Below, piece by piece: positions 27,018 to 35,116 of a stretch of DNA of 64,000 bases; the stretch's first letter is position 1; each line of letters begins with the position of its first letter. Both the position numbers and the translations under genes were made by a program. Origin of the DNA: Streptomyces sp. NBC_00250 (GTDB lineage: Bacteria; Actinomycetota; Actinomycetes; Streptomycetales; Streptomycetaceae); NCBI RefSeq assembly GCF_036192275.1, contig NZ_CP108088.1:8480001-8544000 (forward strand). The letters run 5' to 3'. A model generated the notes under the pieces. It was not told the origin of the DNA, did not search any database, and saw nothing but the letters and a program-made list of their open reading frames with translations.

Positions 27018-28082
27018 GTGCACGCGGAACACAGGCATCAGGCGATCCTGCGCAGGCTGCGCGAAGAGGGCTCCCTGCGGGTCAGCGACTTCGCCGCCGA
27101 ACTGGGCGTCTCCCCGGTCACGATCCGCCGCGACGTGGAGATCCTCGCCGACCGCGGCCTGGTCGCCCGGGTGCACGGCGGGGCCATGCTGCCCGAGACC
27201 TGGGCGGAGACCGCATCCGCCGACGCGGACCCCGCCGCACCGGCCCGCGGCCGGGAGCGCGTGATCGGTCTGATCGTGCCGTCCGCCGACTACTACTTCC
27301 CCGAGGTGATCAAGGGCGCGCGCGAGGCCGCCGCCGCCCTCAACGTCCGACTGGTCCTGGACATCTCGGGATACGACGCGGACGAGGAGCGCGCGCAGGT
27401 CGAAAGGATGATCGGCGACGGCGTCGACGGGCTGCTCGTGGTGCCGACCGGGCCGCGTGGCTGGTACGAGCAACTGCCTGTCCCCGTCGTGATCGTGGAG
27501 CGCCGGCCCGAGTCGGACGAGATGGCCGGGATCGACCACGTCGTGTCCGACCACGTCCACGGAGCGCGCCTGGCCGTGCGGCACCTCGCGGAGGCGGGCC
27601 GCACTCGCCTCGCGCTGCTCGTACGCGGCACGAGCCCGACCGCGCAGTGGATCACCGAGGGTTTCGAGGCCGGCGTACGCGCGGCAGGGCTCGAAGCCCC
27701 TCTTCCGGTGTCCGTCCTGGACACCGGAGACGCGGGCCCCGGGAGTCCGGAGTACGACGACCCGGTCGAGGAGCTGCTCGACGCCGTGGCAGCCGGCCGC
27801 GTCGACGCCGTCATCGCCCATCCCGACAACCACGCGCTGGCGCTCCTGAGGAGGGTGCGGGCGCGATCCGTCCAGGTCCCCGGCGACGTCGCGATCGTGG
27901 CGTACGACGACGAGGTGGCGGGGCTCGCCGACATCCCGCTGAGCGCCATCGCCCCGGCGAAACATGAAGTCGGCGCGTCTGCCGTGGAGTTGCTGGTGCG
28001 CAGAATCGAGCAGCCGGACGCTCCCCGGCACCGGCTGTTCGTCCTTCCGCGACTGAGGGTGCGCTCGTCCAGCGGCGGCTGA
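27018..28082 (+). CDS. Hybrid regulator: DeoR-type HTH fused to LacI-type sugar-binding domain
   Basis: 354 residues. Residues 1-57 are a DeoR-family winged helix (HRHQAILRRLREEGSLRVSD, FAAELGVSPVTIRRDVEIL), with the DeoR signature HGGAM just after. From about residue 75 the protein switches to a LacI/GalR periplasmic-binding-like domain (VIGLIVPSADYYFPEVIKGA, VDGLLVVPT, VAIVAYDDEVAGLADIPLSA). This fusion is seen in actinobacterial carbohydrate regulators. GTG at 27018 follows GGAGCGGGGAA. Divergent from the family 8 lyase gene, which it probably represses until a sugar product binds. A 16-bp tandem repeat begins at its stop codon. Confidence 0.88.
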   Translation: MHAEHRHQAILRRLREEGSLRVSDFAAELGVSPVTIRRDVEILADRGLVARVHGGAMLPETWAETASADADPAAPARGRERVIGLIVPSADYYFPEVIKGAREAAAALNVRLVLDISGYDADEERAQVERMIGDGVDGLLVVPTGPRGWYEQLPVPVVIVERRPESDEMAGIDHVVSDHVHGARLAVRHLAEAGRTRLALLVRGTSPTAQWITEGFEAGVRAAGLEAPLPVSVLDTGDAGPGSPEYDDPVEELLDAVAAGRVDAVIAHPDNHALALLRRVRARSVQVPGDVAIVAYDDEVAGLADIPLSAIAPAKHEVGASAVELLVRRIEQPDAPRHRLFVLPRLRVRSSSGG

Positions 28083-28112
28083 GTCGTGAGTGGGTCGAGT
28101 CGTGAGTGGGCC
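28081..28112. repeat. 16-bp tandem repeat at the regulator stop codon
   Basis: GAGTCGTGAGTGGG plus two bases at 28081-28096, repeated at 28097-28112 with one mismatch. The first unit begins inside the TGA stop (28080-28082). Confidence 0.85.
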
Positions 28113-28187
28113 GAGCCGTGGGGCCCGCGCCTCGCCGCGTGACGCGGCGGCCCGTGCTCCTCTGTCCTGGGACCGACGTCTCCTGCG

Positions 28188-30290
28188 TCAGTCCCGGCCG
28201 CCCGGCCGGCGGTCGGGGCCTTGACGCCGGATCCGGGCCAGCACGATCACGGCGTCGTCGGTGGGCGCGCCGGGCAGCAGTCTCGCCAGGATTCCGTCCG
28301 CCGCCTCCTCCAACGTGCCGGTCGAGCCTTCGAGTTGCGACCGCAGCGCGGCCATGCCCACGCCGATGTCGAGGCCGCGCGCCTCGACCAGTCCGTCGGT
28401 GTACAGCGCGAGGGTGTCGCCGTCGTGGAGCTCGATCTCGGTCGTACGGAAGGGCACGCCGCCGACGCCCAGCGGCACCCCCAGCACCTCGTCGATCGAC
28501 TCGACCGTGCCGTCCGCCCGGCGGCGCAGCGGCGGCAGGTGACCCGCGTTCGCGATGCGGGCCAGGCCCGTCGTCGGGTCGTAGCGGATGTACAGGCAGG
28601 TCGCGTACGCGATCCCGGCGTCCTGGGCGCAGACGTCGAGCTCCTCCAGGAGACTGTCGGGTTCCAGGTTCTGGCGGGCCAGTGCCTTGGCGGTGATGCG
28701 CAGGCGGCCCATCGCCGCCGCCGCGGGCACGCCATGGCCCACCACGTCACCGACGACGAGCGCCACCCGACCGTCCGGCAGCTCGATCACGTCGTACCAG
28801 TCGCCGCCGACCTCCGTGGCGTGACTGCCCGGCAGATAGCGGTGGGCGACCTGCACGGACGGGCTGCTCGCGAGGGCGGTGGGCAGCAGCGCGCGCTGGA
28901 GGGTGAGCGCGATGTCCTGGACCCGGCTGTAGAGCCGTGCGTTGTCCAGGCACAACGCGGCCCGAGAGGCGAGCTCGCCCGCCAGGCTGAGATCCTGCTC
29001 GGTGAAGTCGGGACGGCCGCCGGCGCGGCCGAACATGGTGATTCCCTGCACCGTGCCCCGCGCGATGAGCGGAGCGATGAGCAGGGACTTCAGACCGCTG
29101 TCGATCAGGAGCTGGGCGCGGGCCTGGTGGACGACCGTCCGGGTCATGAAATCGGCGTTCACGGGGACGCAGACGGGACGGCCCGTGATCAGGGCCTCGT
29201 GGATGCTCGAACCGGGCGGATAGGTCACGCTCTCCAGGCCGCCGACCAGCTCCGGGGCGGGAGGCGGCAGGCTGGTGCCGGCCGCGATGCGGCGGGTGAG
29301 CAGCACCGATTCCGGATCGAATATCTCGCGTTCGTCCTTCCACTCCACGACCTCCACCACGGAGCCGTCGCAGAACTCGGGAACGGCCGCCTCGACCAGT
29401 TCACGGGCGGTGACGTCGACGTCCAGCGTGGTGCCGATGCGGGCCGCGGCCCGGTCGAGCAGCGCCAGTCGCTGCCGTCCGGCGGCCGCCTCCACGAGGG
29501 CCTGTTCGCGGTCGGTGACGTCCACGAGGAGACCGCCCACCCCCGGTCGCGTGCCGACGGCCTGGCTGAGGGGGAAGAAACTCACGGAGCGCACCTGGTC
29601 CCGGTCGGGACGGCCCGGTGTACGCAGGACGACCAGCGTGCTCACCACGGTCCGGCCCTCGTCGGCGACGGCCCGCAGCATGCGCTGGTACTCACCACCG
29701 TCGGACGTGATCATGAACTCTTCCATGCTCCGCCCGATGTGGTCCTCGATCGGGGTCCCGTCCATGTCCGCCAGGGCCTGGTTGAGATGGACGTAGCGCA
29801 GCTTCTCGTCGAGCATCACCAGGCCGATCGGGCACGTCTCGAACAGCGCGTCGAGAAAGGCGAGATTGGTCTTCACCCGGTCGAGCCCCGCGCTCTCGCT
29901 CGCCAGTCCCAGGATGACGGAGTGGCCCTCGGTGCCGGTCACCGGAAAGACCCGGAAGCCGCAGTCGAAGACCCTGCCGTCCCGGTGCAGCGTCGGCACG
30001 CGCGCCCGCCAGTAGCCCAAGGCGCGGCCGCGCTCCGCGAGGCGCTCCGCCGCACCGGCCCCGTCGAGGGGAGCGGCGGGGAAGAGGACGGCGGCGGGTC
30101 GGGCCAGGACGTCCGCGGCCTCGTATCCGAAGAGCCGCTTCGCACCCGGCCCCCAGTAGCAGATCCGGCCCTCCTCGTCGATGCCGAGCACGGCCACGGC
30201 CACGTGTTGCAGCAGCGTCCCGGGCTCCGACCAGAGAGGCCCGGGAGCCTGTTCGTCTCCCGGTCGACCCCCCGGCCGAGGTGAGGACAC
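28188..30290 (-). CDS. PAS-PAS-GAF-PP2C (SpoIIE-type) serine phosphatase
   Basis: 700 residues. Two PAS domains (about 25-140, AVAVLGIDEEGRICYWGPGA; and about 145-265, GLVMLDEKLRYVHLNQALAD), a GAF domain (about 285-450), then a PP2C/SpoIIE phosphatase domain (about 465-690) with the metal-binding motifs EVGGDWYDVIELPDGRVALV, VVGDVVGHGVPAAAAMG and LALYTDGLVEARG. Typical of Streptomyces proteins that dephosphorylate anti-anti-sigma factors in partner-switching stress pathways. No HATPase anti-sigma domain is fused. The GTG at 30290 follows AAAGGGGG. No anti-sigma or sigma gene is adjacent, so targets are elsewhere. Confidence 0.9.
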   Translation of the reverse strand: MSSPRPGGRPGDEQAPGPLWSEPGTLLQHVAVAVLGIDEEGRICYWGPGAKRLFGYEAADVLARPAAVLFPAAPLDGAGAAERLAERGRALGYWRARVPTLHRDGRVFDCGFRVFPVTGTEGHSVILGLASESAGLDRVKTNLAFLDALFETCPIGLVMLDEKLRYVHLNQALADMDGTPIEDHIGRSMEEFMITSDGGEYQRMLRAVADEGRTVVSTLVVLRTPGRPDRDQVRSVSFFPLSQAVGTRPGVGGLLVDVTDREQALVEAAAGRQRLALLDRAAARIGTTLDVDVTARELVEAAVPEFCDGSVVEVVEWKDEREIFDPESVLLTRRIAAGTSLPPPAPELVGGLESVTYPPGSSIHEALITGRPVCVPVNADFMTRTVVHQARAQLLIDSGLKSLLIAPLIARGTVQGITMFGRAGGRPDFTEQDLSLAGELASRAALCLDNARLYSRVQDIALTLQRALLPTALASSPSVQVAHRYLPGSHATEVGGDWYDVIELPDGRVALVVGDVVGHGVPAAAAMGRLRITAKALARQNLEPDSLLEELDVCAQDAGIAYATCLYIRYDPTTGLARIANAGHLPPLRRRADGTVESIDEVLGVPLGVGGVPFRTTEIELHDGDTLALYTDGLVEARGLDIGVGMAALRSQLEGSTGTLEEAADGILARLLPGAPTDDAVIVLARIRRQGPDRRPGGRD

Positions 30291-30421
30291 CGGGCCCCCT
30301 TTCCGGGCGCAGTCGAAGGGCGAGCGCGCCGCTCACCGGCGGAGCGGGACTTTCACGTCAATTCTGCCCGCGCTCCGTGGTTCGGACATCACGGAGGGCG
30401 CCCCTCCTGCTCGCAGCCGGT

Positions 30422-30829
30422 TCAGCGGGCTCCGGCGGGCAGCGTCGCGTCCTGCCGCGGGGCGGCCTCGGCGGCTGTGTCGGTCACGCCGAGGCGGAGG
30501 TGTTCCACGTGGTACAGCGCCTGGTCGAGGAGGCCCGCCACGTGGTTGTCGTGGAGCGCGTAGACGACGGAACGGCCCTCGCGGGTGCCGGTGACGAGGC
30601 CGAGGTTGCGCAGCAGTCGCAGCTGATGGGAGCAGGCGGACTGTTCCATGCCCACGGCCGCCGCCAGTTCGGTCGCCGCGCAGGGCCCTTCGCGCAGGCG
30701 GGCCAGGATCAGGAGCCGCGACGGGGTGGACAGGGCCTGGAGCGTGGTGGCGACCTGCTGCGCGTTCTCGGGGGTCAGGCGGGTGCGCGGTGCCGCGCTG
30801 CTGTCCGGTGCGTTCACTCCGTGGCCCAT
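30422..30829 (-). CDS. ArsR/SmtB metal-sensing repressor, NmtR-like
   Basis: 135 residues. Winged helix about 25-90 (ALSTPSRLLILARLREGPCA, MEQSACSHQLRLLRNLGL). The alpha-5 metal site has Asp94, His96, His107 and His110 (HDNHVAGLLDQALYHVEHLR), the same spacing as the Ni/Co site of M. tuberculosis NmtR, and the N-terminus MGHGV matches NmtR, whose Gly-His start also contacts nickel. It should repress the divergent P-type ATPase gene and release DNA when Ni(II) or Co(II) binds. A TGAACA-N10-TGTTCA operator lies in the 95-bp divergent region. Strong functional pair. Confidence 0.92.
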   Translation of the reverse strand: MGHGVNAPDSSAAPRTRLTPENAQQVATTLQALSTPSRLLILARLREGPCAATELAAAVGMEQSACSHQLRLLRNLGLVTGTREGRSVVYALHDNHVAGLLDQALYHVEHLRLGVTDTAAEAAPRQDATLPAGAR

Positions 30830-30847
30830 GGCGCCATCCTACGGAAA

Positions 30848-30869
30848 TGAACACATGAATGGATGTTCA
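30848..30869. promoter_or_regulatory. NmtR-type operator between repressor and ATPase genes
   Basis: Perfect inverted repeat TGAACA (30848-30853), ten-base spacer, TGTTCA (30864-30869). ArsR/SmtB operators have this form. It sits in the only divergent space, upstream of the ATPase start chosen at 30925. Confidence 0.8.
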
Positions 30870-30924
30870 AGTATTCCTGTACGGTGAGGGTGTCCGGCTC
30901 CTCCCCCGAAGGACTCCCTCTGTC

Positions 30925-32907
30925 ATGGCCTCCACCCTGACCAAGCCCGCACCACCCTCCGCCGAACGCCCGGCCCCGCGCCGTCGCACCCGTGTCCTGG
31001 CGCTGCCCGAGGCCCGCTGGGCACTGGCCGCCCTGGTGCTGTTCCTGATCGGCCTTCCCCTGGACCTGCTCGGAGCCCCGGCGTGGACCTGGGCGCCGCT
31101 GTTCGCCGCCACCTACCTCACCGGCGGCTGGGAACCGGCCTGGGAGGGCCTGAAGGCCCTCAAGGACAGGACCCTCGACGTCGACCTGCTCATGGTGGTC
31201 GCCGCCCTCGGTGCCGCGGCCATCGGGCAGGTCCTCGACGGGGCGCTCCTGATCGTCATCTTCGCGACCTCCGGCGCCCTGGAGGCGGTCGCCACCGCCC
31301 GTACCGCGGACTCCGTACGCGGGCTGCTCGACCTCGCCCCGACCACCGCGACGCGACTCCTGGACGACGGCACCGAGGAGAGCGTGGCAACCGGGAACCT
31401 GGTGGTCGGGGACATCGTCGTGGTCCGCCCGGGAGAGCGGATCGGGGCCGACGGCCGCGTCCTCGACGGGGCGAGCGAGGTCGACCAGGCCACCATCACG
31501 GGCGAGCCCCTGCCGGTGCTCAAGGAGACCGGCGAGGAGGTCTTCGCCGGCACCCTCAACGGCACCGGCGCGCTCCGCGTCAAGGTCGAACGGGACGCCT
31601 CGGACTCGGTGATCGCCCGGATCGTGAGGATGGTCGAGGAGGCCTCCGGGACCAAGGCCCCCACGCAGCTCTTCATCGAGAAGATCGAGCAGCGGTACTC
31701 GCTCGGCATGGTCGCCGCCACCCTGGCGGTGTTCCTCGTGCCGCTCGCGTTCGGCTCCGGGCCGACCGACGCCCTGCCGCGGGCGATGACCTTCATGATC
31801 GTCGCCTCGCCGTGCGCCGTGGTGCTCGCCACCATGCCGCCGCTGCTCTCCGCCCTCGCCAACGCCGGCCGGCACGGTGTCCTGGTCAAGTCCGCCGTCG
31901 TCATGGAACGCCTCGGGCAGGTCGACGCCGTGGCCCTCGACAAGACCGGCACGCTGACCGAGGGCACCCCGCGCGTGACCGTCGTCCGCCCCCTCCAGGT
32001 CGAGCACGGTCCGGACGGGGACCGGCTCCTCGCCCTCGCGGCAGCCGCCGAGCACCCCAGCGAGCACCCGCTGGCCCGCGCGGTCGTGCTCGCCGCCCGC
32101 GCCCGCGGCCATCAGCTCATGCCCGCAGAGGAGTTCGCCTCCACCCCGGGAGTCGGTGTCACCGCCACCGTGGGCGGCGACAGGGTCGAGGTCGGCGCCC
32201 CCGCCCGCCTCCTGCACGGGGCCGAGGACGCACACGCGGCCCGCGCGGCCACCGTGGCGGCCGAGCTGGAGGCCGAAGGACACACCGCCGTCCTGGTCAG
32301 GGTGAACGGCGTGCCGACCGGAGTTCTGGGCATCGCGGACCGGCTGCGCCCGGACGCCGCCGCCACCGTCGCCGCCCTGACCCGGCTGACCGGCACCGCG
32401 CCCATGCTGCTCACCGGCGACAACCCGCGCGCCGCCGCCCGCCTCGCCGCCGAAGTCGGCATCACCGACGTCCGCGCCGGACTCCTGCCCCAGGGCAAGG
32501 TCGCCGCCGTCCAGGGGCAGGACAGGGCGGGACGCAAGGTCATGGTGATCGGAGACGGCGTCAACGACGCGCCCGCGCTTGCCGCGGCCCACACCGGCAT
32601 CGCCATGGGACGTGCGGGCTCCGACCTCGCCCTGGAGACGGCGGACGCGGTGATCGTCCGTGACGAACTCGCCACCGTCCCCACGGTCGTCGCCCTCTCC
32701 CGCCGCGCCCGCGGACTGGTCGTACAGAACCTCGTCATCGCGGGGGTGTTCATCACCGGCCTGGTGCTCTGGGACCTCGTGGGCACCCTGCCACTGCCCC
32801 TCGGCGTCCTCGGCCACGAGGGCTCCACCGTCCTCGTCGGCCTCAACGGCCTGCGCCTCCTCCGCGAGGCCGCCTGGCAGCGGGCCGCCGCCGAAACGAC
32901 CGACTGA
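30925..32907 (+). CDS. P1B-type heavy-metal ATPase, CtpD/CtpJ (P1B-4, Co/Ni/Fe export) type
   Basis: 660 residues. Catalytic motifs in order: TGE (192-194, actuator), the membrane metal site SPC (295-297), phosphorylated Asp339 in DKTGTLTEG, HPLA (381-384), and hinge GDGVND (543-548). The HEGST motif at 631-635 in the last helix marks the P1B-4 group, which exports Co(II), Ni(II) or Fe(II). There is no N-terminal metal-binding domain, as usual for the group. ATG at 30925 keeps the operator outside the gene; an ATG at 30859 would lie in it. Divergent from an NmtR-like repressor, as ctpJ is with nmtR regulation in mycobacteria. A repeated 18-mer follows the stop. Confidence 0.93.
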   Translation: MASTLTKPAPPSAERPAPRRRTRVLALPEARWALAALVLFLIGLPLDLLGAPAWTWAPLFAATYLTGGWEPAWEGLKALKDRTLDVDLLMVVAALGAAAIGQVLDGALLIVIFATSGALEAVATARTADSVRGLLDLAPTTATRLLDDGTEESVATGNLVVGDIVVVRPGERIGADGRVLDGASEVDQATITGEPLPVLKETGEEVFAGTLNGTGALRVKVERDASDSVIARIVRMVEEASGTKAPTQLFIEKIEQRYSLGMVAATLAVFLVPLAFGSGPTDALPRAMTFMIVASPCAVVLATMPPLLSALANAGRHGVLVKSAVVMERLGQVDAVALDKTGTLTEGTPRVTVVRPLQVEHGPDGDRLLALAAAAEHPSEHPLARAVVLAARARGHQLMPAEEFASTPGVGVTATVGGDRVEVGAPARLLHGAEDAHAARAATVAAELEAEGHTAVLVRVNGVPTGVLGIADRLRPDAAATVAALTRLTGTAPMLLTGDNPRAAARLAAEVGITDVRAGLLPQGKVAAVQGQDRAGRKVMVIGDGVNDAPALAAAHTGIAMGRAGSDLALETADAVIVRDELATVPTVVALSRRARGLVVQNLVIAGVFITGLVLWDLVGTLPLPLGVLGHEGSTVLVGLNGLRLLREAAWQRAAAETTD

Positions 32908-32910
32908 GCC

Positions 32911-32988
32911 GTCGTACGCGCGCGTGGACTCGTTCGAGCGCGTCCGCATCGACACGACGCGCTTCAAGCGGTCGTACGCGCGCGTGGA
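32911..32988. repeat. 18-bp direct repeats after the ATPase gene
   Basis: GTCGTACGCGCGCGTGGA at 32911-32928 and again at 32971-32988, exactly 60 bp apart, the first three bases after the stop codon. Confidence 0.85.
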
Positions 32989-33066
32989 ACCTCCTCAGCG
33001 GCCCACGCGGGCGGGGACCCTTCCCGCCGGCTCCATGGGAAGGGCTACCCCGGCCCTGACGTACGG

Positions 33067-34032
33067 TCACCAGCCGCGTCCCGCCTCGATCAGCAGGTCG
33101 CGGACGCGGGTGACGTCGGGATTGGCGGGTCGGCCGGGGCGCTGTGCGAGGTAGGCGGTGTTGATGGGCGGGTCGTCCGGGTGATGGAGGGGTACCAGGG
33201 CGCCGGAGGCCAGTTCGGCCTCGCAGAGGTAGCGGGGCAGCACCGTGAAACCCGCCCCGGCGGTGACCGCCGCCAGGACACCGCGCAGATCGGGGACGGT
33301 GACGGCGGCAGGGCAGGAGAGCCGGGTGCCGAAGACATGGCGCCAGTAGCGGCGCGCTATCGGCAGGTCCTCCGCGTATGTGATCAGCGGGATGGCGTGC
33401 AGCGCCGCCGGAACCTCGTCCGCCGCCCGCACCCCGACGCGATCCGCCCAGACGGGGGCGGCGACGAGCGTGAACTCCTCGTCCATCAGCGGTACGGCGG
33501 TCAGGGCGCGCCCCCGGGGCCGGTAGGTCGCGATCACCAAGTCGTGGCGCCCCGACCGGAGTTCGTCGAGGAGCGGTTCGGTCAGGCCCGGTGTGATCCG
33601 GAGCCGTACCCCTTCGGCCGCGAGCGGCGCGAGCGCCGGCAGGACACGGGTGCAGAGCAGTTCGGCGGGGCCCGCCAGATGCACGGGGGCGGCCCGCTCG
33701 TGGGGCGCGGTCTCGTGACCGGTCGCGGCGGCGAGCGCGTCGAGAGGAGCGGCGACCCGGGCCGCGAGGTCATGGGCGACCGCGGTCGGAGCGACGCCGC
33801 GCGGCAGCCGTTCGAACAGCTCCCGGCCCGTCTGCCGCTCCAGGGACCGGATCTGGGTGGTCACGGTGGGCTGCGACAGGCCCAGGAGTCCGGCGGCGGC
33901 GGTGAACGAGCCGGAGCGGTAGACCGCGAGGAAGGTACGCAGCAGATTCAGGTCCGCCGCCCCCACGCCGCCGCCGGGCGCCGTACCGGGGCGGGGGCCG
34001 TCGGGCCGCCCATCAGGATCCGTATGCCTCAC
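33067..34032 (-). CDS. LysR-family transcriptional regulator
   Basis: 321 residues. N-terminal winged helix about 27-85 (LNLLRTFLAVYRSGSFTAAA, LGLSQPTVTTQIRSLERQTG) and a LysR substrate-binding domain about 112-315. An N-terminal extension of some 25 Gly/Pro-rich residues precedes the HTH; the GTG at 34032 has no strong ribosome site, so the real start may be closer to the HTH. Neighbours on the same strand upstream are the DJ-1 gene after a hairpin; no divergent target gene is next to it. Effector unknown. Confidence 0.88.
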   Translation of the reverse strand: MRHTDPDGRPDGPRPGTAPGGGVGAADLNLLRTFLAVYRSGSFTAAAGLLGLSQPTVTTQIRSLERQTGRELFERLPRGVAPTAVAHDLAARVAAPLDALAAATGHETAPHERAAPVHLAGPAELLCTRVLPALAPLAAEGVRLRITPGLTEPLLDELRSGRHDLVIATYRPRGRALTAVPLMDEEFTLVAAPVWADRVGVRAADEVPAALHAIPLITYAEDLPIARRYWRHVFGTRLSCPAAVTVPDLRGVLAAVTAGAGFTVLPRYLCEAELASGALVPLHHPDDPPINTAYLAQRPGRPANPDVTRVRDLLIEAGRGW

Positions 34033-34140
34033 GCGGGAAGCCTACTTGTCTCCCTATGGCAGGGGGCGGGCGGACCGTCGGGGCGGGGCGGGGCGGGGCG
34101 GGCTCGGCCGGCTCGGGGAGCGGTGGCGGGCACATGCGTC

Positions 34141-34185
34141 CGGCCGGGCGCCCCGCAACCCTCAGGGGTACAGGGCGCCCGGCCG
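34141..34185 (-). terminator. Hairpin after the DJ-1 family gene
   Basis: A 13-bp perfect stem (34141-34153 with 34173-34185) with a 19-base loop, just past the stop codon at 34192; no U-run. Confidence 0.6.
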
Positions 34186-34191
34186 CCGCCG

Positions 34192-34887
34192 TCAGCCCAG
34201 CTTCTTCAGGACCTCGGCCGCGAGCGGGGCGGCGGAGGCGGGGTTCTGGCCGGTGATGAGGTTGCGGTCGACGACCACGTTCGGCACCCACGGCTCGCCG
34301 ACCTGGACGTCCACGCCGGCCTCGACGAGGCGGGACTCCAGGAGCCACTTCGCCCTTTCGGCGAAGCCGGACTGGGTCTCCTCGTCGTCGGTGAAGGCGG
34401 CGACCTTGTAGTCGGCGAAGGCGTTCGTGCCGTCGGCCTTCGTGGCGGCGAGCAGCGCGGCCGGGCCGTGGCAGACGACGGCCAGCGGCCTGCCGGAGTT
34501 CAGGGCGTCGATCAGCAGCCCGCCGGAGGTCGCGTCGACGGCGAGGTCCTCCATGGGGCCGTGGCCGCCCGGGTAGAAGACGGCCGCGTAATCGGCCAGG
34601 TCCACGTCGTCCAGGCGGATCGGGTGCTGGAGCGCGGTGATCGAGTCGAGGGTGGCGGCGACCTTGTCGGCACCTTCCTGCCCACCGTTGAACTCCGGGG
34701 CGAGGCTGCTCTTGTCGACCGTGGGCACGACACCGCCGGGGGTGGCGACGACGACCTCGTACCCGGCGGCCGTGAAGGCCTCGTACGGCGCGGCGGCCTC
34801 CTCGGCCCAGAAGCCGGTCGGGTGCTTCGTTCCGTCGGCCAGGGTCCAGAAGTCTGCGCCGGTCATCACGAAAAGGATCTTGGGCAT
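34192..34887 (-). CDS. DJ-1/PfpI family protein (Hsp31-like glyoxalase/amidotransferase fold)
   Basis: 231 residues. The nucleophile elbow AVVCHGPAALLAA carries the conserved cysteine followed by His. TGFWAEEAAAPYEAFTAAGY near residue 25 has the conserved Glu, and YPGGHGPMEDLA is the oxyanion region. This matches class I glutamine-amidotransferase-like proteins of the Hsp31/ThiJ group, several of which are glutathione-independent glyoxalases or methylglyoxal detoxifiers. ATG at 34887 follows GGGAG. A GlxA-type AraC regulator gene lies just upstream on the same strand, and three TCC(A/G)ATG repeats stand in its promoter region. Likely aldehyde-stress response. Confidence 0.88.
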   Translation of the reverse strand: MPKILFVMTGADFWTLADGTKHPTGFWAEEAAAPYEAFTAAGYEVVVATPGGVVPTVDKSSLAPEFNGGQEGADKVAATLDSITALQHPIRLDDVDLADYAAVFYPGGHGPMEDLAVDATSGGLLIDALNSGRPLAVVCHGPAALLAATKADGTNAFADYKVAAFTDDEETQSGFAERAKWLLESRLVEAGVDVQVGEPWVPNVVVDRNLITGQNPASAAPLAAEVLKKLG

Positions 34888-35033
34888 GTGGGTACTCCCA
34901 GGAGGTACGGGCCAGGGTCCGGCCCGGAGAGCGGAGGAAGAGCAGAGCAGGGCGGTGATCGCACACCCCGCGTCCCGGTCCGGGACCGCCGGTGTGGCGA
35001 TGTCCTCGAACGTAGCCCCGTCCCGGAGACCTT

Positions 35034-35073
35034 TCCAATGCGGAATCCAATGGCTGCCATGGGAAGTCCGATG
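35034..35073. promoter_or_regulatory. Direct repeats TCCRATG upstream of the DJ-1 gene
   Basis: TCCAATG at 35034-35040, TCCAATG at 35046-35052 and TCCGATG at 35067-35073 (on the minus strand CATTGGA, CATTGGA, CATCGGA). Spaced 12 and 21 bp, in the 230-bp space between the DJ-1 gene and the AraC regulator. AraC proteins bind direct repeats. Confidence 0.4.
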
Positions 35074-35116
35074 GCTCCGCGGGAATACGCTCATCCCCCC
35101 TGGCCTGCGAAAAGGC

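Noticed and set aside
24366..28082. Biosynthetic gene cluster
   Set aside because: No PKS, NRPS, terpene or RiPP core genes anywhere in the window.
28221..30284. 687-codon plus-strand frame opposite the PP2C gene
   Set aside because: Mirror frame of a GC-rich gene; no family resemblance, whereas the minus strand has PAS, GAF and PP2C motifs.
30859..30924. ATG at 30859 as start of the metal ATPase
   Set aside because: It lies within the TGAACA-N10-TGTTCA operator and lacks a ribosome site.
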